From assembly GCA_029261595.1 (NCBI GenBank), contig JAJDAZ010000023.1:1-45636 (forward strand): a DNA stretch of 45,636 nucleotides, written 5' to 3'. This stretch comes from Nitrospinaceae bacterium (GTDB lineage Bacteria; Nitrospinota; Nitrospinia; Nitrospinales; VA-1). Positions 8,291-16,793 of this stretch are shown here, piece after piece. The number at the start of each line of letters is the position of its first letter. Positions within the stretch are counted from its first letter, which is position 1. The position numbers and the translations under genes are program-made. Under the pieces are notes generated by a model, which did not search any database, was not told the DNA's origin, and saw only the letters and a list, made by a program, of their open reading frames with translations.

Positions 8291-8845
8291 TCAGCCCTTG
8301 ACCGTGGTTTTTTTGATGGCCTTGGTCATTTTTTTCAAGCGGGCGGCATTTTTGGCTTTGAGAACATTTTTAGCCACTTTTTTCGTGTTCCCGCCAGAGT
8401 TCGCAGGCCTGCCGTTGCCCAGTATCCATTCAATTTCGCTGACGAACTTGTCGCGTTTGCCCTTATCCATTTTACGGAACTTAGTCAGGAGCTTTTTCTC
8501 TTCACTGTTGGAGCTGATCAGAAAATCATTTTTCAGGCCTTTGAACACCAGCCGGCCTTCATCCAGACTTCCGCCGATCACTTCCATTTTTTTTGAGGTT
8601 TTGGGTGTGGAATCGACATCCTTGATTTCAAGGTCCGGTTTTTTCACTTCGGTGGTGAGCAGGCGGTCGAGAGACATATTGCCCAATTTAGCCAGTTTGA
8701 TCATGATGGAAATCGGTGCGTCTCTTTCCCCGGCTTCATAGCGGACGTAGGTCCGAAAGCCAATACCCAGTTTATTCGCAAGGGTCATTTGGGTGTTGCC
8801 AAGATTTTTACGAATCGTTTTTAGGTTTTGCGACAGGATAGTCAT
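8291..8845 (-). CDS. XRE-family DNA-binding regulator with Lys/Ala-rich tail
   Basis: Residues about 5-60 form a Cro/C1-type helix-turn-helix (LKTIRKNLGNTQMTLANKLG, then TYVRYEAGERDAP). The middle part, about 70-145, is a charged helical region of unknown role with GSLDEGRLVFKGLKNDFLI. The last 35 residues are strongly basic (many Lys and Ala), resembling histone-like tails that bind DNA non-specifically. It is 184 residues long and convergent with mutL. A binding site AGAGGATC lies just before the ATG. The targets are not evident; the protein could be a nucleoid-associated regulator. Confidence 0.75.
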   Translation of the reverse strand: MTILSQNLKTIRKNLGNTQMTLANKLGIGFRTYVRYEAGERDAPISIMIKLAKLGNMSLDRLLTTEVKKPDLEIKDVDSTPKTSKKMEVIGGSLDEGRLVFKGLKNDFLISSNSEEKKLLTKFRKMDKGKRDKFVSEIEWILGNGRPANSGGNTKKVAKNVLKAKNAARLKKMTKAIKKTTVKG

Positions 8846-8893
8846 TAAAAAAGATCCTCTTATATTTTCAAAATTAAAAAAGGTGGTGGACCG

Positions 8894-9646
8894 TCAGGCG
8901 AGTTCAATGCCATTTTTTCTTAAAAACTTGTAAGCTTCTTCAATCCAGTAACGTTCTTTTTCCAGTTTGTATTCCGGTAAATCCTTGGAAGACCCTATCA
9001 GGCTTTTCATTTGGTCGATAGCATCCTGCTTTTGTCCGATTTTGTCAAGCAGACGACCATAATGATAGTAAGCTTTAAAAAACGCAAACGAATCGATCAC
9101 TTCCTTATAGATTTCCATGGCCTTCGCCTCCATTCCTGCGAGCCGGTAACACTCGGCCAGACCAAAAATGGCGTTGCCATAATCATATTTTTTGTCAATT
9201 TTTATCAATTCTTCCAGAACTTCCGCCCCTTCGGTGTATTTTCCCAACCCGTGCAGGCTCTTGGCCAATCCATACCTGGCCTCATTCATCTCTGGATCTT
9301 TTATGATCGCTTCCTTAAATTGGGGGGCGGCCAGGTCATACTGTTTTTTATCGAGATAAACATCGCCCAGTTTTTCATAGTGGTAGGCTTTATGATGTTT
9401 TTTGATCAGCTCCTTGAGGTGCATAGTTTCTTCCGTCTCCACTTCCTTCTTCGGCTTTTGGGAAGGCAGAGGGAAGAGGTTGGGCCGGCTTTTTCCCTTG
9501 TTTTTGACCACAAAATAATAAATAACGGCGCCCACGGGAAACAACACCACCATGATGACGATCCAGATAAAATGTTCCTTGCGCTGGATGCAGTCGATGC
9601 ACATCCAGACCATGAACACCAGGCCGATTGTTATGAAAATATCCAT
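8894..9646 (-). CDS. Membrane-anchored TPR protein
   Basis: Two predicted membrane segments in the first 50 residues (about 3-19 and 28-47, the second with IVIMVVLFPVGAVIYYFVV) resemble the short PLDc_N-type N-terminal domain, including a CIDCIQRK turn between them. Residues about 80-230 contain four or five tetratricopeptide repeats (YEKLGDVYLDKKQYDLAAPQ, EARYGLAKSLHGLGKYTEGA and others). The soluble part should face the cytoplasm as a scaffold. It lies between panD and the XRE gene on the same strand; the 96-base gap to panD contains a weak GCCG/CGGC hairpin followed by T residues, so co-transcription is uncertain. Confidence 0.75.
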   Translation of the reverse strand: MDIFITIGLVFMVWMCIDCIQRKEHFIWIVIMVVLFPVGAVIYYFVVKNKGKSRPNLFPLPSQKPKKEVETEETMHLKELIKKHHKAYHYEKLGDVYLDKKQYDLAAPQFKEAIIKDPEMNEARYGLAKSLHGLGKYTEGAEVLEELIKIDKKYDYGNAIFGLAECYRLAGMEAKAMEIYKEVIDSFAFFKAYYHYGRLLDKIGQKQDAIDQMKSLIGSSKDLPEYKLEKERYWIEEAYKFLRKNGIELA

Positions 9647-9742
9647 TAATTAAAATTCTTTTCAGTCGAGAATTTATGATAAAAACCCTGCCGCTAATTC
9701 CACGAACGGCTTGTTTTTTTTAACATTGCGATGCCCAGAAAA

Positions 9743-10093
9743 CTACTTTTCAACCACTTCATTTTCTGTGTTCAATAGAACGACATTTGGGGCATGCTTT
9801 TCAGAATCGCAATCAATAGTACCATAAGCGACGATTATGATGCGATCATTAATCTGCGCCAGACGCGCCGCGGCTCCGTTTATGGAAATCACCCCGCTCC
9901 CGCGTTCCCCGATAATAGCATAGGTGATGAACCGGGCCCCGGTGTTTATATTAAAAATGTGCACCTGCTCGTAGGGCAAAATTCCCACCCGATCCATCAG
10001 GTTTTCATCGATTTCGATACTTCCTTCATAATCCATTTGCGTATCGGTGACTTTGGCTCGATGAAGTTTGGACTTCAACATTATTCTTTGCAT
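9743..10093 (-). CDS. panD: Aspartate 1-decarboxylase
   Basis: PanD converts L-aspartate to beta-alanine, the second substrate of PanC. It is made as a proenzyme that self-cleaves between Gly24 and Ser25 to create the pyruvoyl group; here YEGSIEID places G24-S25 exactly there. The start at 10093 (MQRIMLKSKLHR) aligns with the E. coli enzyme and has a strong AAGGAG six bases upstream. This start lies inside the 3' end of panC, a 13-base overlap. An ATG four codons later overlaps the panC stop (TAATG) but lacks its own binding site. Length is 116 residues, against about 126 in E. coli. Confidence 0.95.
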   Translation of the reverse strand: MQRIMLKSKLHRAKVTDTQMDYEGSIEIDENLMDRVGILPYEQVHIFNINTGARFITYAIIGERGSGVISINGAAARLAQINDRIIIVAYGTIDCDSEKHAPNVVLLNTENEVVEK

Positions 10094-10941
10094 TCCACTC
10101 TCCTTACCAGGCAATTATCTATCAATCGCGTTTTGCCAATGTGCACCGCAAGTGCGATCAGAGATTTATCTTTAATTTCATCGAGTTCGACAAAATTTTC
10201 AGGGTCACATACCGAAATATAATCAATTCGGGCTTGCTTGTTCGCTTCAATCGTCTGACGGATTTCCTGTTTGATCCGGTCCGCAGAATGTTCTCCGTTC
10301 TGCACCCGCTGTCTGGCCGCGTCCAGGGCGCGCGAAAGAGAAAGAGCAGGGGCCATTTCCTCCCGGGATAAATAAAAATTCCTTGAACTTTTCGCAAGCC
10401 CGGAAGGTTCTCTTAAAAGGGGCAGGCGTTCGATGGTGGTGTCCACGTTCAGGTCGCGAAGCAGGGTTTCCACCACGGTTGCCTGTTGCCAGTCCTTGTC
10501 GCCAAAAAAGCCGGTGTGCGGGCGCACAATAGTGAGTAGTTTTAAAACCACTGTGGCGACGCCCCGAAAAAACCCCGGACGGCTTTTGCCGCACAAATGA
10601 TCGGTGATTCCCTCAACCGTGACAAACGTTTTATACCCTTCGGGGTACATTTCCGCAGAGGAGGGGGCAAAAACCACATCCACCCCTGCGGATTCCAATA
10701 GATTCGTGTCGCTTTCCAGGTCCTTGGGATATTTGTCCAGGTCTTCATTTTTCCCGAACTGGGTGGGGTTGATGAATATGCTGACCACGGTGAAATCGCA
10801 GGTAGCGACGGATTGTCGCACCAGGCTCATGTGGCCTTCGTGCAGACTTCCCATCGTGGGAACCAGACCGATGGTCTTGTGCGACTCCCTGGCTCGGTCG
10901 GACCATAGTTTCATTTCGGGAATGGTGTTAATGATTTCCAC
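10081..10941 (-). CDS. panC: Pantothenate synthetase
   Basis: PanC condenses pantoate and beta-alanine with ATP to give pantothenate in the cytosol. The nucleotidyltransferase signature LVPTMGSLHEGHMSLV (HIGH-type motif HEGH) is at about residues 26-41, with FINPTQFGKNEDLDKYP and FFGDKDWQQ following, and the KMSKS-like SGLAKSSRNFYLS at about 180-192. Length, 286 residues, is normal. Its start overlaps the 3' end of panB by 14 bases and its 3' end overlaps panD by 13, so the three genes are translationally coupled. Confidence 0.97.
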   Translation of the reverse strand: MEIINTIPEMKLWSDRARESHKTIGLVPTMGSLHEGHMSLVRQSVATCDFTVVSIFINPTQFGKNEDLDKYPKDLESDTNLLESAGVDVVFAPSSAEMYPEGYKTFVTVEGITDHLCGKSRPGFFRGVATVVLKLLTIVRPHTGFFGDKDWQQATVVETLLRDLNVDTTIERLPLLREPSGLAKSSRNFYLSREEMAPALSLSRALDAARQRVQNGEHSADRIKQEIRQTIEANKQARIDYISVCDPENFVELDEIKDKSLIALAVHIGKTRLIDNCLVRRVECKE

Positions 10942-11782
10942 GGGAATCGTCCACCTTTTTCAGTGGATTTTTGTCGGTGTTATAGGAATGTTCCCTGCCG
11001 GGGAATGCCCCCGACCGAACCTCTTCGATATATTGTCCCACCGCCTTTTTGATTTCCGCGTCCAGATTGGCGTAGCGTTTGACGAACTTGGGTGTGAAAT
11101 CCTGGGTGATTCCGAGTAAATCGTGCAGGACCAGAATCTGTCCGTCGCAATGCGGCCCTGCGCCGATCCCAATGGTCGGGATCTTGAGACATCCGGTGAT
11201 TTCCTGGGCCAGATCGTCGGGAATTCCTTCCAGGACGATGGCGAACGCACCGGCCTTTTCCAACTCGCGGGCGTCCTGTTTGATTTGCCGGGCCTGAAGC
11301 AGATTCTTCCCCTGGATTTTATAGCCGCCGAACTGATGCACCGATTGCGGCGTCAGCCCGATATGCCCCATAACCGGAATGCCTGCCTGGACGATGGCGC
11401 GCACCTTTTGCGCCATCCGGACACCCCCTTCCAGTTTGACCGCGGCGGCGCCTCCTTCTTGAAGAAAACGGCCCGCATTGGTGATCGCCTGTTCGTCAGA
11501 AACCTGATACGACATGAATGGCATGTCCCCCACCAGCAGGCTGTTGCGGGCGCCCCGCTGCACGGCGCGGGTGTGAGCGATCATTTCGTCCATGGTGACC
11601 GGGAGCGTGTTCGGAAAACCCAGCGCGACCATGGCGAGGGAGTCACCCACCAGGATGATGTCGATGTCCGTTGCGTCCAGTACTTTGGCGAAACTGAAAT
11701 CGTAAGCTGTCAGGGCGGTGATTTTTGAGCCGGAATTTTTTTTGCCGATGATGGCCGGGATGGTGACCGGTTTTCTGTCCAT
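10928..11782 (-). CDS. panB: 3-methyl-2-oxobutanoate hydroxymethyltransferase
   Basis: PanB transfers a one-carbon unit from methylene-tetrahydrofolate to alpha-ketoisovalerate, the first committed step to pantothenate. Family motifs include ITALTAYDFSFAK, ILVGDSLAMV, KLEGG, GHIGLTPQSV and IGIGAGPHCDGQILV. The ATG at 11782 is preceded by AGGAGG six bases away, giving 284 residues; the longer frame to 11863 adds residues without family support. It is the first gene of the panB-panC-panD operon. A terminator immediately upstream (11861-11891) isolates it from the kinase gene, so the operon promoter should lie in 11783-11860. Confidence 0.97.
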   Translation of the reverse strand: MDRKPVTIPAIIGKKNSGSKITALTAYDFSFAKVLDATDIDIILVGDSLAMVALGFPNTLPVTMDEMIAHTRAVQRGARNSLLVGDMPFMSYQVSDEQAITNAGRFLQEGGAAAVKLEGGVRMAQKVRAIVQAGIPVMGHIGLTPQSVHQFGGYKIQGKNLLQARQIKQDARELEKAGAFAIVLEGIPDDLAQEITGCLKIPTIGIGAGPHCDGQILVLHDLLGITQDFTPKFVKRYANLDAEIKKAVGQYIEEVRSGAFPGREHSYNTDKNPLKKVDDSRGNH

Positions 11783-11860
11783 AACAGTCCTCCTGAAAAA
11801 ACAAGAACCCTGGATCTTGAAAACATGGGAACCGAAACTCAAGGCGGGAAAGCCGACAAA

Positions 11861-11891
11861 CAAAAAAGCCCACCGAAGAGGATCGATGGGC
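11861..11891 (-). terminator. Intrinsic terminator after the deoxynucleoside kinase gene
   Basis: Read on the minus strand, GCCCATCG (11891-11884) pairs with CGGTGGGC (11875-11868) with one G-U pair, an 8-base loop, and then TTTTTTG. It ends the upstream transcript before panB. Confidence 0.8.
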
Positions 11892-12011
11892 AGGCAGTCA
11901 GCTTATATTTATCATCCAATGAGCCGCATCAGTTTACTTGAGGCCTGTGAGCAGGTCCCCTTGAAGATGAGATCTCAAATGAAAAATTTATCTTGCCCCG
12001 TCCCGGTCCTT

Positions 12012-12659
12012 TCAGGATCCAAGCGGATTATAATATTCTCTGCCAATTCTATGATGATTGATCTTAGAAATCAACTCCTCCAGGTCGCCTTTTTTTTCCA
12101 CGAAATCGATCTCGTTGGTGTTGATGACCAGAAGCGGCGTTTCTGAATAATAAAAGAAAAAGTTGTTGAAGGCTTTATTGACCTTTTCCAGGTATTCCCG
12201 GTCGAGATAGGATTCGTAATCCCGGTCCCGCTTTTCAATTCGCTGTTGCAGAATGTGAGTATCGGCTTGCAGATATATAACCAGGTCCGGCTTTGGCGTC
12301 CGTATTTTTATAAGATTGTAAATCTGGTTATACAGTTGCAGTTCATGATCCTTCAGGTTGAGATTGGCGAAGATCGGGTCTCTTTGAAATAAAAAATCCG
12401 TTATCACCACCGAGCTGAAGAGATCCCTTTGCGCCAAATCCAGGTACTGGGCGTACCGGTTCAGTAAAAAAAAAATTTGAGTTTGAAAGGCATAGGACTC
12501 CTTGTCCTGGTAGAAATCCGGGAGAAAGGGATTCTCATCGTCATTTTCAAGAACCATTCTGGCGTCCAGCTGTTTTCCCAGTAAATTGACGAGAGAAGTT
12601 TTTCCTGCTCCGATGGCGCCTTCGATGGCGATAAAATTGGGCTCGATCACGGTTTTCAT
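12012..12659 (-). CDS. Deoxynucleoside kinase (dGK/dAK family)
   Basis: This P-loop enzyme phosphorylates deoxynucleosides for salvage. The Walker A motif GAIGAGKTS is at residues 14-22 within the typical FIAIEGAIGAGKTSL start; the DFLFQRDPIFA block and the LID-like RIEKRDRDYE at about 155-165 follow. At 215 residues it has the normal length of the dNK family (PF01712). Bacterial relatives are often annotated as deoxyadenosine/deoxyguanosine kinase; substrate cannot be told from sequence. It lies 89 bases after the response regulator gene, and an intrinsic terminator ends its transcript before panB. Confidence 0.85.
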   Translation of the reverse strand: MKTVIEPNFIAIEGAIGAGKTSLVNLLGKQLDARMVLENDDENPFLPDFYQDKESYAFQTQIFFLLNRYAQYLDLAQRDLFSSVVITDFLFQRDPIFANLNLKDHELQLYNQIYNLIKIRTPKPDLVIYLQADTHILQQRIEKRDRDYESYLDREYLEKVNKAFNNFFFYYSETPLLVINTNEIDFVEKKGDLEELISKINHHRIGREYYNPLGS

Positions 12660-12747
12660 GACAGCGGTATGGGTATCAATGTGCGATTAATTGGAACGGT
12701 TTTAAAAGTTAAGCCGAAATGACGGTTGGAGGTTTTGGTGAAGGCGG

Positions 12748-13128
12748 TTATTGCGTATGAGGATCACTGGGACCCCCTTCGCCAAGAATTTCCTTGATGG
12801 TCAGCTTCAACTCGCTGAGGTCGGCGGATTTCACCACATAGGCGTCGGAGGCCCAGACGCGAAAATCCTGTTTGTAACGCCCGTAGGCCGAGCAAAGTAT
12901 CACGGGGATATCGCTCTTTTCTTCCTTCAGTTTTCTCATGAACTCAATTCCGTCCATGCCCGGCATTTTAATATCCAGGGTGATGATGTCCGGTTTGTCC
13001 GCCTGGATTTTACCCATGGCTTCTTCCGCCGTAGCCGCAACAGTGACTTGATAGCCAAGTTCCTCCAGCTCTTCCTTGTAAAGAAAGCGGATGTTTTCTT
13101 CGTCATCGATGACCAGTATTTTTTTCAT
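12748..13128 (-). CDS. Single-domain response regulator (CheY-like receiver)
   Basis: A 126-residue stand-alone receiver. The acidic pair D8-D9, phospho-acceptor D52 (in LDIKMPGMDG), S80 and K100 are all present, so it should accept phosphate. There is no output domain, so it acts by protein contact or as a phosphorelay step. It follows the histidine kinase gene with a 131-base gap on the same strand, and the two very likely form a two-component pair. The last residues, GEGGPSDPHTQ, form a short non-conserved tail. Confidence 0.9.
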   Translation of the reverse strand: MKKILVIDDEENIRFLYKEELEELGYQVTVAATAEEAMGKIQADKPDIITLDIKMPGMDGIEFMRKLKEEKSDIPVILCSAYGRYKQDFRVWASDAYVVKSADLSELKLTIKEILGEGGPSDPHTQ

Positions 13129-13259
13129 AGCTCCCTCAAGTCTGAAAGACAGTGTTCATGGAATGACTGGCAAAAGTTCCTTTCTGATTTAAATTGCAAG
13201 CGAACAACCGATGGATGAATCAAATGCATAAGAGGCCCGGCAAGATATTGATTTTTATC

Positions 13260-15158
13260 TTAATCAGGAGAAATTTGCAACGGTAAACGAATGTACACGG
13301 TGACTCCGCGACCCATATTGTTTTCGATCTGTATGGTTCCTCCATGCATTTCAATTATCTTGCGGGAGATGGATAACCCCAGTCCGGTCCCGGTCGATTT
13401 TGTGGTGAAAAAAGGATTGAAAATATTTTCATAAATATCCTGTGGAATTCCGCCTCCGGTGTCCTCAATGCAGAGGGTGATGACTTTTTGCCCCCCGACA
13501 TAATTTTCCGGGTAGGTGGCAATGGTGAGGTTGCCTCCCGAGTGCATGGATTCCATGGCATTGTAAAGTAAATTGATCAGGACCTGCTTGAATTGGGTTT
13601 TATCCAGGCTGAGATGGGGAATGTCTTTATCCAAACGAAATTGAACGGTGATATCTTTCATATAAAAACCTGATTGGAAAAGATAAACCGCCTCTTCGAT
13701 GAGTTCGTTGGCATCGCACGGGTTGCGTTGCAGGATTCCCGCTTTGGAATATTCGAGGATGTTGGTCAAAAGTTTTTCCATCCGATCGACTTCTGAGCGG
13801 ATGATCTTTGAGTAATCCGCGATGTTTTCCAATTCTTTCTCGTCTTCATATTTCGAGGCCAGGATCTTGATTCTGTTCTCCAGCCTGCGGGCGAAACCCC
13901 CTATAGAGACCAGCGGATTTTTGATTTCATGCGTCACTTCCGCGGAAATTTCACCCAATGCGGCCAGTTTTTCAGACTGAATCAATTGTTCTCTTGTGGA
14001 AAGAAGCTCCCGGTTAGTCTCCAGAAGTTTGGTGAACAAGCGCGAGTTTTCTATCACCCAGCTCGCGTGGGTTGCAAACCGGGTCAGTAGACGGAGTTGC
14101 TCATCTGAAATGGGTTTGTTGTTGTACCGGTTGTCCACCAGAATGACCCCTAAAACCTCTTTGTGGGCTATGAGAGGCACAGTGGCAAAGGCATTGGTTT
14201 GTAGAGACTGAATAAAATCATTGCTGACCAGAGGGTGCTTGTCCGCATCGGTCACGTTGAACGAGTTTTTTTGAAGCACCGTTTCGACCAGGATGTTTTC
14301 TCCCGGCTGGATGGGAAAATTCATGCTTTGAACAAATTGATTGAACGCGGAGTTTTTGTATTCATTCTTGTCGGCTTCGTTGACCACCCATTCCAACATG
14401 TTTTTCTTTTTGCGGCCCCATTGGGTCCAGATGCGAAAAGCGTCTTCCGAGGAATCAGGACCCAGGCCCATGAACCCGCGAAGCGTGTTGGTGTTTTCGT
14501 TGATGATAAAAACCATGGCCCGGTTGAATCCACCCGCTTCTCCCATGGTGATGCCGCTCAGGATGATCCATAACCCATGCTCCAGTTTGGTGGAGGTTTG
14601 CACCGCCTGGCTGATATCGTAAAGGATGGTTTGTTCTTTAAGGAGCATCTGGCTTTTATTGAACAGCATGGCGTTGCGAATGCATCCCGAAACCTGGCTG
14701 GCAATGGTTTCCATGATCAATATCTCCAAGTCGGAGTACATCCTTTGTTCCTCATTGTGGATATTGATGACGCCGATGCACAGCTCCTCCACCATGATGG
14801 GCACCGATAACATGGATTTGAATTTTTCCTCTTCAATTTCAGGAAAATAGACAAACCGGGGATCATTGTGGGCATCGCTGAGAGCCAATGTTTTATTGTG
14901 TTCCGCGACCCAGCCCGTGATGCCTTTTCCGATTCCAAGCTGAATGGATTGCGCGGTGTCGCTGGGAAGTCCGATGGCCGCTCTCAGGCTGAAAAACTCT
15001 TTGCTGTCATCGGTGATATAAATCGCGCAGGCGTGAATGTGCAGGTTGTTCTGGATGACCTCGATGATTTTTTCCAGGGTCTCGTCGAGGTCCAGTGTGG
15101 AGTTGGCGATTCGGGTGATGTCCTGAAATATTTCCAGGCCCTGCTTGCTATCTTTCAT
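13260..15158 (-). CDS. Cytoplasmic GAF-GAF sensor histidine kinase
   Basis: Domain order: GAF 1 at about residues 18-160, GAF 2 at about 175-375, a coiled-coil linker to about 400, HisKA with phospho-acceptor H410 (EVTHEIKNP), and HATPase_c with N533 (LYNAMES), D566 (DTGGGIP) and GTGLGLSI near 590. There are no membrane segments or signal peptide, so it senses a cytosolic ligand or redox state. Its ATG overlaps the stop of glgA (ATGA, 15155-15158), a sign of translational coupling, and a receiver gene follows. This suggests that the signal is connected to carbon storage or energy status, which is inference. Confidence 0.92.
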   Translation of the reverse strand: MKDSKQGLEIFQDITRIANSTLDLDETLEKIIEVIQNNLHIHACAIYITDDSKEFFSLRAAIGLPSDTAQSIQLGIGKGITGWVAEHNKTLALSDAHNDPRFVYFPEIEEEKFKSMLSVPIMVEELCIGVINIHNEEQRMYSDLEILIMETIASQVSGCIRNAMLFNKSQMLLKEQTILYDISQAVQTSTKLEHGLWIILSGITMGEAGGFNRAMVFIINENTNTLRGFMGLGPDSSEDAFRIWTQWGRKKKNMLEWVVNEADKNEYKNSAFNQFVQSMNFPIQPGENILVETVLQKNSFNVTDADKHPLVSNDFIQSLQTNAFATVPLIAHKEVLGVILVDNRYNNKPISDEQLRLLTRFATHASWVIENSRLFTKLLETNRELLSTREQLIQSEKLAALGEISAEVTHEIKNPLVSIGGFARRLENRIKILASKYEDEKELENIADYSKIIRSEVDRMEKLLTNILEYSKAGILQRNPCDANELIEEAVYLFQSGFYMKDITVQFRLDKDIPHLSLDKTQFKQVLINLLYNAMESMHSGGNLTIATYPENYVGGQKVITLCIEDTGGGIPQDIYENIFNPFFTTKSTGTGLGLSISRKIIEMHGGTIQIENNMGRGVTVYIRLPLQISPD

Positions 15159-16624
15159 TTGGTCTCAATTTTGAGGGCCCGGCGGTACAACTGACAGTAT
15201 TTTTTAGCGGCCCGGTCCCAGCCCAGATTTGCGTTCATGTCGTTCCTGATAAGTTTCTGCCACGGGTCTTTATTGCGATAAACAGACAAGGCTTTTTGAA
15301 TCGTATGGTGTAAAGTCTCGGGCTCAAATTTTTTAAATTTAAAACCGGTACCCCTTAAGGTTTTGCGATTGAACTCCTTTATGGAATCCGCCAGCCCCCC
15401 CACTGATCGGACAATGGGAACCGCTCCGTACTTCAGGGAATACATTTGCGTGAGGCCGCAGGGTTCGTATTGAGAAGGCATCAAGAAGAAGTCGGACCCT
15501 GCCAGAATCCGGTGCGCCAGCTTTTCATCGAATCCGATGCGGACGCCTATTTTATCTGGAAACTGCTTTTTAATTTTAAGAAAATAATTCTCATACATGG
15601 AGTCGCCCGATCCCAGCAGTACGAATGCCGCCCCTTCGGCGAGCAGGTCGCCCAGGATCTCGATCACCAGATCGATGCCCTTTTGACTGGAAAGGCGGGT
15701 GACCATCGATAGAATGGGGGTATCCTCATCCACCTTGAGAGAAAATAAGTCCGCAAGTTTTATTTTGCAAGCGAGTTTTCCGGCAATATTCTCCGGTGTG
15801 TAATTTTTTTCGATGTCGGGATCGGATTCGGGGTTCCATTCCTGGTAGTCGACGCCATTCAAGATGCCAAACAGGTCTTTAGACCGCTTGCGCAATATGC
15901 CGTCCATTTTGAATCCAAATGCCTTGGTCTGGATTTCCTTGGCGTAGGTGGGGCTCACGGTGGTCAGAAGATCCGCGTAGACCAGTCCCGATTTTAAAAA
16001 ACTGAAATGATTGTAAAACTCCACACCTTCTGGCGTAAAAATAGAGAAAGGCAGGCCCGCCGTTTTCAGTTCAGACGAGGGGAAATTTCCCTGATAGCCC
16101 AGATTGTGTACCGAAAAAACGGTCTGGGTGTTTTTGAACCATTTGTCCCTGGCGTAAACCGTTTTCAAATAGACCGGGACCAGGCCGGTTTGCCAATCAT
16201 TGCAATGAATGATATCGGGTTGGAATCCGACCGCTTTGCAGACTTCCAACAGGGACCGGCAAAAGAAAATAAACCGCTCGGCATTGTCGGGGTAGTCTCC
16301 GTGCCGCGTGCCGTAAATCGGGTCGCGGGAAAAATACGATTCATTGCCCACCAGATAAACCGGAATCCCGCCATTGAGCTGACTTGAATATAAAAAACCT
16401 TTTTTCCGTTTCCCGCCTATTGGAACATCCACGTCCAGACCCATCGGGCGAAGACCCAACGGGCACTGGGCTACGGCTTTGTGTTTTGGCATGACGACTC
16501 GAACGTCATGACCCAGATGTTTTAAAGCTTTGGGCAGAGATCCGGCGATGTCCGCCAAACCCCCGGTTTTGGCGAAAGGGTAAACCTCTGAGGAGGCCAG
16601 AAGAATTTTTAATTTTTGAGCCAT
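15155..16624 (-). CDS. glgA: Glycogen synthase
   Basis: GT5-family enzyme adding glucose from ADP-glucose (or UDP-glucose) to glycogen. It has the signature KTGGLAD at residues 19-25 near the N-terminus, IIHCNDWQTGL, SVHNLGYQG, and the C-terminal nucleotide-sugar motif SQYEPCGLTQMYSLKYG. Length, 489 residues, is normal. It is preceded by galT 169 bases upstream on the same strand and its stop overlaps the start of the histidine kinase. No other glycogen gene is in the window. Confidence 0.95.
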   Translation of the reverse strand: MAQKLKILLASSEVYPFAKTGGLADIAGSLPKALKHLGHDVRVVMPKHKAVAQCPLGLRPMGLDVDVPIGGKRKKGFLYSSQLNGGIPVYLVGNESYFSRDPIYGTRHGDYPDNAERFIFFCRSLLEVCKAVGFQPDIIHCNDWQTGLVPVYLKTVYARDKWFKNTQTVFSVHNLGYQGNFPSSELKTAGLPFSIFTPEGVEFYNHFSFLKSGLVYADLLTTVSPTYAKEIQTKAFGFKMDGILRKRSKDLFGILNGVDYQEWNPESDPDIEKNYTPENIAGKLACKIKLADLFSLKVDEDTPILSMVTRLSSQKGIDLVIEILGDLLAEGAAFVLLGSGDSMYENYFLKIKKQFPDKIGVRIGFDEKLAHRILAGSDFFLMPSQYEPCGLTQMYSLKYGAVPIVRSVGGLADSIKEFNRKTLRGTGFKFKKFEPETLHHTIQKALSVYRNKDPWQKLIRNDMNANLGWDRAAKKYCQLYRRALKIETK

Positions 16625-16701
16625 TTAAAGATGATTTCTAAAAATTGATATATTTTGCTTTTTCAACTGTCCACTCCTTTTTTGAGGAGAAGGTGGAAAT
16701 A

Positions 16702-16770
16702 AAATCCCCCTAGCCCCCTTTAAAAATGGGGGATCTGCTCCCCCTTCCACGAAGGGGGTTGGGGGGATTT
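16702..16770. repeat. C/G-rich palindromic intergenic element
   Basis: Left arm AAATCCCCCTAGCCCCCTT (16702-16720) and right arm AAGGGGGTTGGGGGGATTT (16752-16770) are imperfect reverse complements; inside lies a second pair, GGGGGA with TCCCCC. It sits alone between galT and glgA. The form is that of short dispersed palindromic repeats or MITEs common in bacterial intergenic DNA. It could also act as an mRNA-processing or partial termination signal inside a galT-glgA transcript. No second copy was found in the window. Confidence 0.6.
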
Positions 16771-16793
16771 AAATTATTCCAACAGCTACTGTG

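Noticed and set aside
9650..9742. Hairpin GCCG/CGGC with T-run after panD
   Set aside because: Stem of only four or five pairs with a long loop; too weak to list as a terminator.
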